From assembly GCA_934699585.1 (NCBI GenBank), contig CAKUWY010000005.1, positions 62,001 through 126,000 on the forward strand: a stretch of DNA of 64,000 nt, in the 5' to 3' direction. The position numbers and the translations under genes are program-made. Positions 7,656 to 16,831 of this stretch are shown here, piece after piece; position 1 is the stretch's first letter; every line of letters begins with the position of its first letter. The notes below the pieces were generated by a model. That model was given only the letters and a program-made list of their open reading frames with translations, had not been told where the DNA came from and ran no database searches. The stretch comes from an uncultured Fibrobacter sp. Its GTDB lineage: Bacteria > Fibrobacterota > Fibrobacteria > Fibrobacterales > Fibrobacteraceae.

Positions 7656-8942
7656 TTAAATCGCATTCAGCGCCTGATCCAGGTCGGCGATGATGTCTTC
7701 GTAGTGTTCCGTACCGATGGAGAGGCGGATGGTGGCGGGGCTGATTCCTGCGGCGGCCAGTTCTTCCGGAGTGAGTTCGGAGTGTGTCGTCGTGTAGGGG
7801 TGCACCACCAGGCTCTTCACGTCGGCCACGTTGGCCAGCAGGCTGAAAATCTTGAGGCTGTCGATGAACTTGAAGGCTTCGGCCTGGCCTCCCTTCACAT
7901 CGAAGGTGAAAATGGAGCCCGCACCGTTGGGGAAATACCTCTTGTAGAGGGCGTGCTGCGGATGGTCCGCAAAGCTCGGGTGATTCACCTTGGCCACCTT
8001 CGGGTGTTTCGAGAGGAACTCCAGGACCTTCTTGGTGTTTTCCACATGGCGGTCCAGACGCAGCGACAAAGTCTCCGTGCCCTGCAGTAGCAAGAAGGCG
8101 TTGAACGGAGAAATGGCAGCGCCTTCGTCGCGAAGGAGGATGGCGCGGATATAGACGATGAAGGCGGCAGCCCCTGCGGCGGCGGTAAAAGGCACTCCAT
8201 AGCTGGGGTTTACTTCGGTGAACTGCGGGAACTTGCCGCTTGCCGCCCAGTCGAACTTTCCGCCGTCAACGATGATACCGCCAAGAGTCGTTCCATGACC
8301 GCCGATGAACTTGGTGGCGGAATGAATCACGATGTCGGCGCCGTGTTCCAGCGGGCGAATCAGGTAAGGCGTTCCGAAGGTGTTGTCGATGACCACCGGA
8401 ATCTTGTTCTTGTGGGCGATTTCAGAAATAGCCTCGATGTCCGGGATGTCGGAATTGGGATTGCCGAGAGTCTCGATCAAGATAAGCTTGGTGTTGTCCT
8501 TGATGGCTCCCTGGACTTCGTCCAGGTTGTGGATATCCACGAAGGTGGTATCCACGCCGAAGGGGCGAAGCGTGTGCTGCAGCAGGTTGTAGGTACCGCC
8601 ATAGATGGAGCGCTGTGCCACCACATGGTCGCCTTGACGGGCGAGAGCGGTAATGGCGTAAGTGAGGGCTGCCGCACCGGATGCGACGGCAAGGCCTGCG
8701 ATGCCTCCTTCCAAGGCGGCGATGCGCTTTTCAAAAACGTCCTGGGTGGTGTTGGTGAGGCGGCCATAAATGTTGCCCGCGTCTTTCAGGTGAAAACGGT
8801 CGGAGGCGTGCTGGGCGCTGTGGAAAACGTAGGAGGTGGTCTGGTAGATAGGAACAGCGCGGGAATCGGTGGCGGGGTCTGCCTGTTCCTGGCCCACATG
8901 GAGCTGGAGGGTTTCAAAGTGAAGCTTGTTCTGTGTCGTCAT
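7656..8942 (-). CDS. metY: O-acetylhomoserine aminocarboxypropyltransferase (sulfhydrylase)
   Basis: The frame is open to 9227, but the protein starts at ATG 8942: homology begins at TTQNKLHFETLQLHVGQEQ, an AAAAGGAC ribosome site precedes it, and the upstream residues translate REP and low-complexity DNA. The 428-aa Cys/Met-metabolism PLP enzyme has GNIYGRLTNTT, VIDNTFGTPYL and SATKFIGGHG with the PLP lysine at K211. It makes homocysteine from O-acetylhomoserine and sulfide, giving methionine by direct sulfhydrylation. Length fits MetY (about 430) better than MetB or MetC (about 380-390). Confidence 0.92.
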   Translation of the reverse strand: MTTQNKLHFETLQLHVGQEQADPATDSRAVPIYQTTSYVFHSAQHASDRFHLKDAGNIYGRLTNTTQDVFEKRIAALEGGIAGLAVASGAAALTYAITALARQGDHVVAQRSIYGGTYNLLQHTLRPFGVDTTFVDIHNLDEVQGAIKDNTKLILIETLGNPNSDIPDIEAISEIAHKNKIPVVIDNTFGTPYLIRPLEHGADIVIHSATKFIGGHGTTLGGIIVDGGKFDWAASGKFPQFTEVNPSYGVPFTAAAGAAAFIVYIRAILLRDEGAAISPFNAFLLLQGTETLSLRLDRHVENTKKVLEFLSKHPKVAKVNHPSFADHPQHALYKRYFPNGAGSIFTFDVKGGQAEAFKFIDSLKIFSLLANVADVKSLVVHPYTTTHSELTPEELAAAGISPATIRLSIGTEHYEDIIADLDQALNAI

Positions 8943-9495
8943 GTTGAAGTCCTTTTGAGGTTTGAGGTTCGGGGCTCGAGGTTCGAGGTTTGGGTAATAG
9001 AGACAAGAGCTGTCATCCTCACGACCTGTGGTGAGCTGCGTCGAACCAAGGTGAGGATCCGTTTGCTTTTCTAGCGGATCCTCGCTTCCGCGAGGATGAC
9101 GAATAAGGACTTGGCTTCCATCACTCGTTGCACGATTTTGATTACGGGTGCAAATGTAAAACTCTTTTCCTACAAAATCAATAGGGATTAAACTGGCAAA
9201 GCAGCTATTAATGTCACTTTCAGTCACAAAAATATCAAAATTTCGCTAAAAAACGCCATTTTCGTCCATATTCGTCTTTCCCCATACTATTTACTTATCA
9301 TCAGTTATAGTTTTTAGCTATAACAGAGGAGCGCGCACCTTTTCCATCAATACATCCCACATCCGTCATTTTCACATCAACTGAGCCCCATGCCCCTGAA
9401 CATAGACCCGAGGCGAGCCCCAGCAACCCATACAAAGGGGCAATGGGGCGACATTTTTCTATCTTTACCGCCGTAAAATCAAGAGGTCTGTTATT
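8943..9495. other. 553-nt divergent gap between metY and hisE
   Basis: It holds ggttcgaggtttgagg-type low-complexity DNA at 8955-8995; a REP-like unit ending in the perfect ATCCTCGC-TTCC-GCGAGGAT hairpin (9078-9097); an AT-rich stretch (9170-9310) suited to promoters; and a GTTATAG/CTATAAC stem (about 9305-9326). I looked for a SAM riboswitch on the metY side and saw no convincing core. No coding region was supported. Confidence 0.5.
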
Positions 9496-9756
9496 ATGAC
9501 ATTTGAAGAGATGTTCGCTCTGGCTTGCCAGCGCAAAAAGGAAATGCCCGAAGGCAAGGGAACCACGGAACTGTTCAAGAAGGGCCCCCACGGTATCGGC
9601 AAGAAGCTGGTGGAAGAGGCCGCCGAAAGCTGGATGGCCGCCCGCTTCGAGAGTCGTGACGCCCAGTGCCTGGAGCTGTCGCAGGTGCTCTACTACGTGG
9701 CCGTGATGATGGCCGAAAAAGGTTTAACCCTCGAAGAGGTGTACGCCAAGCTATGA
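9496..9756 (+). CDS. hisE: Phosphoribosyl-ATP pyrophosphatase
   Basis: An 86-aa all-alpha protein of the MazG-like HisE family. KKGPHGIGKKLVEEAAESWMA carries the EEAAE metal site and the later helix has SRDAQCLELSQVLYYVAVMMAEKGL. It hydrolyses PR-ATP to PR-AMP, the second histidine step. HisE is separate from HisI here, whereas enterobacteria have a fused HisIE. The stop overlaps the hisG start (ATGA, 9753-9756), so the two are translationally coupled. Confidence 0.9.
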   Translation: MTFEEMFALACQRKKEMPEGKGTTELFKKGPHGIGKKLVEEAAESWMAARFESRDAQCLELSQVLYYVAVMMAEKGLTLEEVYAKL

Positions 9757-10592
9757 TTAAAGTCGCTCTCCCCAACAAGGGCATGCTCTTTGAGCCCACC
9801 CAGGAACTTCTGAAGGCTTGCGGCTATAAGGCCTCCAAGCCCTACAAGACCTTGACCCAGCTGGATACCAAGAACGGGATTGAATTCTTCTTCTTGCGCC
9901 CAAGCGACATCCCCATGTACGTGGGTCGAGGCATCATTGACGCGGGCATCACCGGCATCGACTTCAACGCCGAAGCCAAGAGCCCCGCGGTGAAGGTGCT
10001 GGACCTGCCCTTCGGGGCTTCGAAGATGTGTGCCGCCGTGCCGAACGAAAGCCCGGTGCAGAGCCTGGACGAGCTGAAGGACAAGACCATTGCCACCAGC
10101 TTCCCGAACATCGTGGAAGGTTTCTACAAGAAGCCCATGGACTTTGTGGTGCTGGAAGGCGCCGTCGAGATTTCGGTGAGCCTGGGCGTGGCCGATGCCA
10201 TCGTGGACGTGGTGGAAACGGGCACGACCTTAAAGCAGGCGGGGCTCCGCATTGTGGGCGAACCGCTGTTCAGGAGCAACGCCGCCCTGTTCTGCAACCC
10301 GCAGAAGACGGGCCTGGAAGAAGTGCACACCCTTATCCGCCGTATCGAAGGCAAGCTGGTGGCACAGTCCTACATGATGATCGAGTACGACTGCCCCGCC
10401 GAGCTGCTTTCTAAAGCCTGCGAACTTACGCCGGGCCTCGACGCCCCGACAGTCACCAAGCTGCACGGTCGCGAATGGTATTCCGTGAAGGCCATGGTCC
10501 CCCAAGAAGAGGCGAACTCCATCATGGACCGTCTCTGGGATGCCGGCGCACGGAGCATTCTGCTGTTCGGTATCAAGAGCGCGCGAATTTAA
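9753..10592 (+). CDS. hisG: ATP phosphoribosyltransferase (long form, HisG)
   Basis: The start is ATG 9753, overlapping the hisE stop; an in-frame ATG at 9666 lies inside hisE. The 279-aa protein begins IKVALPNKGMLFEPTQELL, contains DIPMYVGRGIIDAGITG and the VADAIVDVVETGTTLKQAGL phosphate-binding segment, and has a C-terminal ACT-like regulatory domain (about residues 205-279). It therefore looks like the hexameric, histidine-inhibited long form that works without HisZ. It catalyses the first committed histidine step from ATP and PRPP. Confidence 0.93.
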   Translation: MIKVALPNKGMLFEPTQELLKACGYKASKPYKTLTQLDTKNGIEFFFLRPSDIPMYVGRGIIDAGITGIDFNAEAKSPAVKVLDLPFGASKMCAAVPNESPVQSLDELKDKTIATSFPNIVEGFYKKPMDFVVLEGAVEISVSLGVADAIVDVVETGTTLKQAGLRIVGEPLFRSNAALFCNPQKTGLEEVHTLIRRIEGKLVAQSYMMIEYDCPAELLSKACELTPGLDAPTVTKLHGREWYSVKAMVPQEEANSIMDRLWDAGARSILLFGIKSARI

Positions 10593-10748
10593 GAGCTATG
10601 AGGTCGCTCGTAAACTCGCTTTGAGCTCGCTCCGCTCTGAGGACGGTGCTACGCACCTTTGGGTGAATGCACCCACACCTCAAAGGGAGCCCTTGAGCTC
10701 GCGATAGGGCGACCGACCCCATACCCCACAACCCCTGACCCCTAACCA
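10593..10748. other. Low-complexity intergenic repeat
   Basis: 156 nt of tgaggtcgctc, gagctcgctccgctctgagg and cacctcaaagggagccc motifs, partly shared with 7583-7640 and with the gap before leuS (52400-52530). No terminator with a T-run and no gene were seen. Confidence 0.45.
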
Positions 10749-11984
10749 ATGCTTTCTCTCGCCTATCTAGCACGCCAGCCTATCCTCGACCGAGAGGGTA
10801 AAATATACGCCTACGAGCTTTTGTTCCGGGATTCGCCGGAAAGCGATACCGCCGTTATCGCCAACGACAACCTGGCCACCGCCCAGGTGCTGGAAAACGT
10901 GCTCACCAACATCGGGCTCCCGAGACTCATCGGCGAAAACAAGGCCTTTATCAACTGCAACCGGGAAATGCTCCTGGACAACATCTTCAAGCTGTTGAAC
11001 CCCAAGTGGTTCGTGCTGGAGATCTTGGAAGACGTGGAGGTGGACGAGGCCCTGGTGAAGACCGTGGCCCACTACAAGGAGCGGGGATTCGAGCTCGCCC
11101 TGGACGACTTTATTTTCAACCAGGAATTCTTGAAGCGTTTCGAGCCCCTGTTCCCTTACGTGTCTTACGTGAAGATGGACCTGGTGGACAACAGCACAGA
11201 GGACATGAAGCAGGCGGCGGAATTTTTCAAGGCGAAGGGCATCAAGCTTTTGGCCGAAAAGGTGGAAGACGCCACCACCTACAAGACCTGTTTCAACCTG
11301 GGCTACGACTTTTTCCAGGGGTTCTACTTTGCAAGGCCGGAACTGGTGACCGGCAAAAAACTGGACTCCACCTCGGAAGCTATCATCAAGCTGTTGTTCC
11401 TGCTGCGCACCCATCCGTCGCTGGACGAGGTCAGCACTGGCCTGGAAGCCTACCCCGACATTTCCGAGAACTTCTTGAAGTTCGTGAATTCCAAGGCGGG
11501 CTACGTAAGCAAGCGAATCGACAAGGTCCGGGACGCTATCGCCTGGGTAGGCCTCCGGCACATACAGGAATGGCTCACCCTGATTCTCTACGCGAGGCCC
11601 GAGTTCGGCACGGCGCCCCAGAGCTCGCCCCTGTTCCAGAACGCCACCCACCGCGCCCGCTTTATGGAAATCATCACCCGCTTTATCGGCGGCACCGACG
11701 ACGACCTGCCGGCGAAGGCCTACATGGTGGGGCTTATCAGCCGTGTCGACGCCCTGGTCGGGACCCCTCTCGAAAACATTCTGAACGACTCCCCCATGGA
11801 CGACGAAATCCGCGACGCCCTGCTGCACCGGAAAGGCCTGCTGGGCAAGTTGCTGACCCTGGCCGACGCCGTGGAACAAGACGACAAGGCTACCATCTCG
11901 CAACAGTTGAAAGACCTGAAAGTTTCGACCAACCTATTGAACCGTTGCGTCTATGACGCCTACAGCTGGACCCATGAACGCTGA
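10749..11984 (+). CDS. EAL-HDOD domain signalling protein (YuxH-type)
   Basis: A 411-aa protein with an N-terminal EAL-like domain (about 1-200) and a C-terminal HDOD domain (about 205-400). The EAL signature reads YELLFR. The Asn in INCNRE, Glu in VLEILED, Lys in YVKMD, Glu in LLAEKVED and the FFQGFYF segment are kept, but the usual DDFGTG loop is DDFIFN, so cyclic-di-GMP hydrolysis is doubtful and binding more likely. The HDOD part shows LLRTHPSLDEVSTGLEAYPDISENFLKFVNS. Relatives act in motility and surface signalling. The stop overlaps the recR start. Confidence 0.8.
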   Translation: MLSLAYLARQPILDREGKIYAYELLFRDSPESDTAVIANDNLATAQVLENVLTNIGLPRLIGENKAFINCNREMLLDNIFKLLNPKWFVLEILEDVEVDEALVKTVAHYKERGFELALDDFIFNQEFLKRFEPLFPYVSYVKMDLVDNSTEDMKQAAEFFKAKGIKLLAEKVEDATTYKTCFNLGYDFFQGFYFARPELVTGKKLDSTSEAIIKLLFLLRTHPSLDEVSTGLEAYPDISENFLKFVNSKAGYVSKRIDKVRDAIAWVGLRHIQEWLTLILYARPEFGTAPQSSPLFQNATHRARFMEIITRFIGGTDDDLPAKAYMVGLISRVDALVGTPLENILNDSPMDDEIRDALLHRKGLLGKLLTLADAVEQDDKATISQQLKDLKVSTNLLNRCVYDAYSWTHER

Positions 11985-12570
11985 GCCCCAAAGCCTGGAA
12001 AACCTCATCGGTGAATTCGCAAGCCTGCCCGGAATCGGCCGCAAGACCGCCCGCAGGCTCGCCTACCACGTGCTGACCCGCTCCAAGGAGGAGGTGGCCC
12101 AGTTTGCTGATTCCCTGAACGCGGCGGCGGAAAAAGTCCACCCCTGCCCCAGGTGTTTTTGCTTTACCGACGAAGAGGTTTGCCCCATCTGCAACGAGCG
12201 GAAAGACGCCCGGACCCTATGCGTGGTGGAGAAAAGTTCCGACATCGTGCCTTTTGAACGCTCTGGAATTTTCAAGGGTCTTTACTTTGTTCTGGGTGGC
12301 GTGATTTCGCCCCTGGACGGTATCGGGCCCGAGCAGCTCCACCTGCCGCAACTGGTGGAACGCATCAAGACGGAACAGATAGAAGAACTGGTGCTGGCCC
12401 TGGGGTCTAGCCCCGAGGCCGACAGCACCGCCCTGATGATTGACCGCATGCTCGCCGGCGTGAACGTGAAACGGACCCGCCTTGCCCGCGGCATTCCCAT
12501 GGGTTCTGACCTGGAATTTGTGGACGAAGTCACCATGCTCCGGGCCTTCGAAGGGAGGGTCAGCCTGTGA
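11974..12570 (+). CDS. recR: Recombination protein RecR
   Basis: 198 aa from ATG 11974, close to the 201 aa of E. coli RecR; an ATG at 11953 would add seven non-conserved residues inside the upstream gene. It contains the helix-hairpin-helix (ASLPGIGRKTARRLAYHVL), a four-Cys zinc motif (CPRCFCFTDEEVCPIC), and the Toprim domain (LCVVEKSSDIVPFERSGIFKGLYFVLGG). RecR loads RecA at gaps with RecF and RecO. It overlaps EAL-HDOD by 11 nt and engB by 4 nt. Confidence 0.93.
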   Translation: MNAEPQSLENLIGEFASLPGIGRKTARRLAYHVLTRSKEEVAQFADSLNAAAEKVHPCPRCFCFTDEEVCPICNERKDARTLCVVEKSSDIVPFERSGIFKGLYFVLGGVISPLDGIGPEQLHLPQLVERIKTEQIEELVLALGSSPEADSTALMIDRMLAGVNVKRTRLARGIPMGSDLEFVDEVTMLRAFEGRVSL

Positions 12571-13190
12571 ACCCGGTAAAGTTCGACTCCATCGAGATTA
12601 CAAGCGCCGAATTCGTGAAAAGCGCCGTTTCCCTGAAGGGCCTCCCCGAAGAGCGGCTCCCCCAGGTAGGGTTCCTCGGGCGCTCCAACGTGGGCAAATC
12701 TTCCCTGATGAACGCCCTCATGGGCCAGAAAAACCTGGTCAAGGTCAGTTCTACCCCCGGAAAGACCCGCGAATTGAACTTTTTCAAGGTCAACGGCAAG
12801 TTTTTTCTTGTAGATTTACCAGGAGTGGGCTTCGCCAAAGTCAGCATCCAGAAACGGGACGAGATGGGCGACTTTATCCGCGAATACGTGGAAAAGTGCA
12901 AGGACCTACGTGGGCTTATCTACCTGGTAGATATCCGCCACGGCGGGACCGCCATCGACGTGGAGACGGTAGAAAGTATCCGTGCCACGGGTTGCCCCGT
13001 GCTGGTGGTGGCAAGCAAGCGCGACAAGGTGAACCAGTCGGAGTTTGCAAAGAACACGAAGCTCATCCAGGAACGCATGGGGCTGGATTCGAAACCTCTG
13101 GCCGTAAGCGCCCTGAAAAAGACCGGCCTGGACCATCTCTGGCAAGAGATTCTCAAGGCGGTGGAAGGGAACGAACTGGTAGAGAAGTAG
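12567..13190 (+). CDS. engB: Ribosome biogenesis GTPase EngB/YsxC
   Basis: 207 aa from a GTG start overlapping the recR stop (GTGA). GTPase motifs: G1 GRSNVGKSSL, G2 region VSSTPGKTRELNFF, G3 DLPGVGF, G4 ASKRDKVNQ, G5 VSALKKTGLD. The G4 is SKRD rather than the usual TKxD. The family assists 50S ribosomal subunit assembly and is essential in many bacteria. The next gene starts immediately after its stop. Confidence 0.93.
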   Translation: MNPVKFDSIEITSAEFVKSAVSLKGLPEERLPQVGFLGRSNVGKSSLMNALMGQKNLVKVSSTPGKTRELNFFKVNGKFFLVDLPGVGFAKVSIQKRDEMGDFIREYVEKCKDLRGLIYLVDIRHGGTAIDVETVESIRATGCPVLVVASKRDKVNQSEFAKNTKLIQERMGLDSKPLAVSALKKTGLDHLWQEILKAVEGNELVEK

Positions 13191-14072
13191 ATGGAGAACG
13201 CAGAAGAAAGAATCGGCGCCTCGAGACTGACCCTGGTGGGGAAAATTTTCCACCACCTGGGAATGTTTTTCATGACCCGCACCCTGGGCCAGCAGGTATG
13301 CCTGTTTTTCCGCGCCATCGCCTCCATCTTCTCAAAGACCCGAAGCTTCAAGACCGACTCCCGTAACATCATATTGCAGACATTCTTTACCGGCGTAGAA
13401 ATTTTCCCCATCCTGTTTATCGTGGCCACCCTTTTCGGAGCGGTAGTCATCGTAGAAGTCATGACCCTCATGGGCAAGATGGGCTTTGACGACGTGGTGG
13501 GTAACCTGATGGTGGTGGTGATCATCCGCGAACTGGGGCCGATACTTACGGCATTCCTGATTGCTGGCCGAAGCGGGTCTTCCCTTACCACATACGTCGG
13601 TAGCATGGTCATCAATTCCGAGGTGGACGCACTTGCCACCATGGGGGTAGATCCCATCCGTTACCTGGTGATGCCAGGCCTTATCGGTGGCTCCATCGCC
13701 ACCCTCATCATGACCATCTTCTTTAGCGGTAGCGCCATCGGGGCAGGATTCCTCATAACCAAGGCCGCCATTTTCCTTACCGGGAACGCACTGAACCTGC
13801 AGCTCACCTGGGACTACCTGAGCAACGAAATCTTGAAGGCCCTTACCACCATGGACTTTGTGCTGATCGTTGTCAAGCCGTTGGTGTTTGGCTGTATCAT
13901 TACCACCAACGCCTGCTACCAGGCCCTGAACATCGCTCACGACGTGCGTCAGGTTCCAAAGGCCACCTCCCGCTCCGTCATCAAGTCTTTCCTCTATATC
14001 GTTTGTGCCGACGTGATTCTTTCGCTGTTCTATTTCTTCGACTACTTCAACGAACTTTCGAGAATAATCTAG
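13191..14072 (+). CDS. mlaE: MlaE-family lipid ABC transporter permease
   Basis: A 293-aa inner-membrane protein with five or six hydrophobic segments. The conserved MlaE/YrbE core is clear: IIRELGPILTAFLIAGRSGSS, followed by VNSEVDALATMGVDPIRYLVMP (reads INSEVDAL here). It is the permease of Mla/MCE-type transporters that move phospholipids between the membranes. It starts right after the engB stop and is followed 10 nt later by the ATPase. No MCE-domain (MlaD) or MlaB gene lies nearby. Confidence 0.9.
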   Translation: MENAEERIGASRLTLVGKIFHHLGMFFMTRTLGQQVCLFFRAIASIFSKTRSFKTDSRNIILQTFFTGVEIFPILFIVATLFGAVVIVEVMTLMGKMGFDDVVGNLMVVVIIRELGPILTAFLIAGRSGSSLTTYVGSMVINSEVDALATMGVDPIRYLVMPGLIGGSIATLIMTIFFSGSAIGAGFLITKAAIFLTGNALNLQLTWDYLSNEILKALTTMDFVLIVVKPLVFGCIITTNACYQALNIAHDVRQVPKATSRSVIKSFLYIVCADVILSLFYFFDYFNELSRII

Positions 14073-14082
14073 AGGTGGACCG

Positions 14083-14901
14083 ATGCAAGACGAAGCGCTG
14101 CGCATAGAAGATTTGCACCTGACCTACAGGGGGCTCAGCGGCACGGCTTTTTCCAAACCCGGCGCCTACGGCTTTTTCAGCACGATACAGCAGCACGATG
14201 ACGACGCCGAACTGATTTCGGGAGCGGACCTTTCCCTGAAGCGGGGCGAGACCCTTTGCATTGGCGGTCCCTCCGGTCAGGGCAAGAGCGCCTTGTTGCG
14301 CGTGATTGCAGGACTTGCGCGGCCTAGTTCGGGCAGGGTGTTCTACTTTGGCGAATACATTCCGCCGGAACGCCTGACCGCCCTGGAGGTGGCCAAGCGG
14401 CAAGTCGGGCTCGTGTTCCAGAATGGGGCCCTGATTTCGAACCTTCGTGTGCGTGACAACATCGCCCTCCCCCTCCGTTACCACAAAAAGGGTTCCGCCG
14501 AAGAAATCGAGGAAAAAATCAATATGGCCCTGGACCTGATGCGCGTCCGCGACTGCGCGAACATGTTTCCCCACCAGTTGAGCGTGGGCATGCAAAAGCG
14601 CGTGGCCATCGCCCGCAGCTGGGCCATGGACCCCATGCTCCTCTTGATGGACGAACCTACGGCAGGTCTTGACAACTACAACCGCAGAAACCTGCTGCCC
14701 CTGATCGACAACATGCGGACCTTGTTCAAGACATCTATCATCATCATCACCCACGACCTGATGATGGCCAAGGAACTGGGCTGCAACCTGTGCTTTTTGT
14801 ACCACAAGAAACTCACCGAGCCCCACAGTTTTGACTACTGGCTTAACGCCGACAATGACATTTCAAAGGTGCTCTTCCGCGACTTGCGGACCAGCGGGTA
14901 A
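14083..14901 (+). CDS. mlaF: MlaF-family lipid ABC transporter ATPase
   Basis: A 272-aa ABC ATPase. Walker A GGPSGQGKSALL, Q-loop VGLVFQNGALISNLRVRDN (the NGAL.S.L.V.DN string is typical of MlaF), signature LSVGMQKRVAIAR, Walker B LLLMDEPTAGLD, H-loop IIITHD. An insertion of about 30 residues after the first strand (about residues 15-45) is unusual for the family. It energises the permease at 13191-14072. An AGAGGTGG ribosome site lies before ATG 14083. Confidence 0.9.
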   Translation: MQDEALRIEDLHLTYRGLSGTAFSKPGAYGFFSTIQQHDDDAELISGADLSLKRGETLCIGGPSGQGKSALLRVIAGLARPSSGRVFYFGEYIPPERLTALEVAKRQVGLVFQNGALISNLRVRDNIALPLRYHKKGSAEEIEEKINMALDLMRVRDCANMFPHQLSVGMQKRVAIARSWAMDPMLLLMDEPTAGLDNYNRRNLLPLIDNMRTLFKTSIIIITHDLMMAKELGCNLCFLYHKKLTEPHSFDYWLNADNDISKVLFRDLRTSG

Positions 14902-15042
14902 AGCGGCTTCGCCGCAGTGAGTAGTGAGTAATGGGTAATGGGTAATGAGTTTTGATAATCGCGCCTTCGGCGCCAAATTAAAAACTGACAGCTCACAACT
15001 CATCACTGACAACTCATTTCACACTTTTCTATATTCCTCCAT
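14902..15042. other. Low-complexity gap before pyrC
   Basis: 141 nt with the repeated motif gagtaatgggtaatgggtaatgag, a CGCGCC-TTC-GGCGC hairpin (about 14963-14975) and then tgacagctcacaactcatcactgacaactca, partly complementary to the first block. It may fold as a large hairpin terminating the engB-mlaF run. The pyrC start follows. Confidence 0.4.
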
Positions 15043-16047
15043 ATGCTTCTCCCCTTACCCGACGATTTTCACGCGCACCTCCGGCAGGGCGACTTGATGC
15101 CCGGCTACGTGCGGGATTTGGCCGCACAGTTCGGCCGTGCCATCATCATGCCGAACACCGTTCCCGCCATGACCAGCGCCAAGGCCATCGCCGAATACAA
15201 GGCGCAGATATTGGATGCGGCGGCTTCCGTGCGTCCGGACTTTGAACCCCTCATGACCTTCAAGCTGAACCCGAACTACACGGAGCAAGACCTGAAAGAC
15301 ATGATGGCCGTAGGCGTGGTGGCCGGAAAGTATTACCCTGCAGGCGTCACCACGAACAGTGCCGACGGCATCAGCGACTTCGAAGGGATTTTTCCTGTGG
15401 TGACCCTGATGGAAAAGCTGGGTCTGGTGCTGTGCGTCCACGGCGAAGAGCCCGGCGAGTTCTGCCTGGACCGTGAACCTGCCTTTATCAAGCGGGTGGA
15501 AACCCTGGCCGAAAAATTCCCGAAGCTGAAAATCGTCTTCGAGCACGTGAGTTCTGCAAAGTCCGTAGAGGCGGTCAAAAAACTTGGGCCAAACGTAGCC
15601 GCCACCATTACGGTGCACCACCTGATGATGACTCTGGACGACATCGTAGGTGACGCCCTCCGGCCGCACCATTTTTGCAAGCCCCTGCCCAAGCGGCCGG
15701 AAGACCGTGCCGCCATCCGCAAAGCCGCTTTCAGCGGCAACCCGAAGTTCTTTCTCGGCACGGACTCCGCCCCGCACCAGCTGGGCAAAAAGGAATGTCC
15801 TTGCGGGGCGGCGGGCGTCTATAGCGCTCCTGTGGCCCTGCCTCTCCTTGTGCAGGAATTCGAAAAGGCCGGCCATCTGGACAAACTTCCGGATTTTATC
15901 GCCGGTTTCGGGGCCGACTTCTACGGCATTCCCCGCACCCAAAAGCAGGTGGAAATAGTCAAGGAACCCTGGACCGTGCCCGCCACCGTAAACGGGGTGG
16001 TCCCGCTGGCCGCAGGCGAAACATTGGAATGGAAAATTAAGCGGTAA
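15043..16047 (+). CDS. pyrC: Dihydroorotase (class II)
   Basis: 334 aa with the full E. coli-type PyrC pattern: LPDDFHAHLRQG supplies the HxH zinc ligands, GKYYPAGVTTNS the carboxylated lysine, LCVHGEEPGE and EHVSSAKS further ligands, and FLGTDSAPH the catalytic Asp. It cyclises carbamoyl aspartate to dihydroorotate in pyrimidine synthesis. Class II enzymes act as homodimers without a CAD-like partner. It appears monocistronic; plsC follows after 42 nt. Confidence 0.95.
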   Translation: MLLPLPDDFHAHLRQGDLMPGYVRDLAAQFGRAIIMPNTVPAMTSAKAIAEYKAQILDAAASVRPDFEPLMTFKLNPNYTEQDLKDMMAVGVVAGKYYPAGVTTNSADGISDFEGIFPVVTLMEKLGLVLCVHGEEPGEFCLDREPAFIKRVETLAEKFPKLKIVFEHVSSAKSVEAVKKLGPNVAATITVHHLMMTLDDIVGDALRPHHFCKPLPKRPEDRAAIRKAAFSGNPKFFLGTDSAPHQLGKKECPCGAAGVYSAPVALPLLVQEFEKAGHLDKLPDFIAGFGADFYGIPRTQKQVEIVKEPWTVPATVNGVVPLAAGETLEWKIKR

Positions 16048-16089
16048 AAACGCCAAAAAGTGGCTTGTCCGCCATAAAAAATATACATT

Positions 16090-16830
16090 ATGGGAGTACG
16101 CTCCCTATTTGGATTTTTTATGGCTTTTATTCGTGCTGTCCTTTTCTACTTGACCATTTTTTCCGGGATGATCATCCTCGGCACACCCTACATTATTTAC
16201 AAGGGAACTTTCTGCAGGCGCAAGAACGAAATCACCAATGTCTGCGGCTTTTATTTCAGGTACGTTGTCTTTAAGTTATTCGGTATCAAGGTCAAGGTAG
16301 AAGGAGCAGAAAACATTCCCAAGGACAGGGGATTTGTCATCGTGGCAAACCACATGAGTTTTCTGGACATTCCCGTTTTCTGGCCCTCCATCGGGAACGC
16401 CGCCTTCGTGGCAAAGGCCGCCCTCTGGAAAGCCCCCATCTTTGGATGGGTGCTGGACACTATCGGCTGCATTCCCGTACACAAGAATCCCCGGAAAAAT
16501 GCGGACATGGGCAAGCTGATCCGGGACCGCATTGACCACAATTACAACATCGTCATTTTCCCCGAAGGACACCGCAGCGCCGACGGTAAATTGCTTCCGT
16601 TCCAGAACGGCATTTTCAAGATGGCCAAGGAAAACGGGCTGCCTCTGGTGCCCGTCACCCTCGTCGGGACAGGGAAATGCCTGTCCAAGGTCAAGTGGGC
16701 CCAGTACCCTGGCGAAGTCCGCATCATAATCCACCCGCTACAGGCTAGCGAAAGTTATGCGGACAAGACCGCCGTCCAGCTTCGGGACGAAATCCACGAC
16801 ATTATCGAGAAAGATTTAAAGGAGGCCTAG
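16090..16830 (+). CDS. plsC: 1-acyl-sn-glycerol-3-phosphate acyltransferase
   Basis: 246 aa with an N-terminal membrane segment and PlsC motifs NHMSFLD (HX4D catalytic pair, near residue 82), IGCIPVHK, FPEGHRSADG and VPVTLVGTG. It converts lysophosphatidic acid to phosphatidic acid at the inner membrane. Start choice is uncertain: ATG 16090 and ATG 16120 are both in frame and neither has a strong Shine-Dalgarno. The rnr RBS (ggagg, 16821-16825) lies inside the last codons, so translation may be coupled. Confidence 0.9.
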   Translation: MGVRSLFGFFMAFIRAVLFYLTIFSGMIILGTPYIIYKGTFCRRKNEITNVCGFYFRYVVFKLFGIKVKVEGAENIPKDRGFVIVANHMSFLDIPVFWPSIGNAAFVAKAALWKAPIFGWVLDTIGCIPVHKNPRKNADMGKLIRDRIDHNYNIVIFPEGHRSADGKLLPFQNGIFKMAKENGLPLVPVTLVGTGKCLSKVKWAQYPGEVRIIIHPLQASESYADKTAVQLRDEIHDIIEKDLKEA

Positions 16831-16831
16831 C

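Noticed and set aside
8943..9495. Possible SAM riboswitch upstream of metY
   Set aside because: No recognisable SAM-I or SAM-II core by eye; a covariance-model search would be needed.
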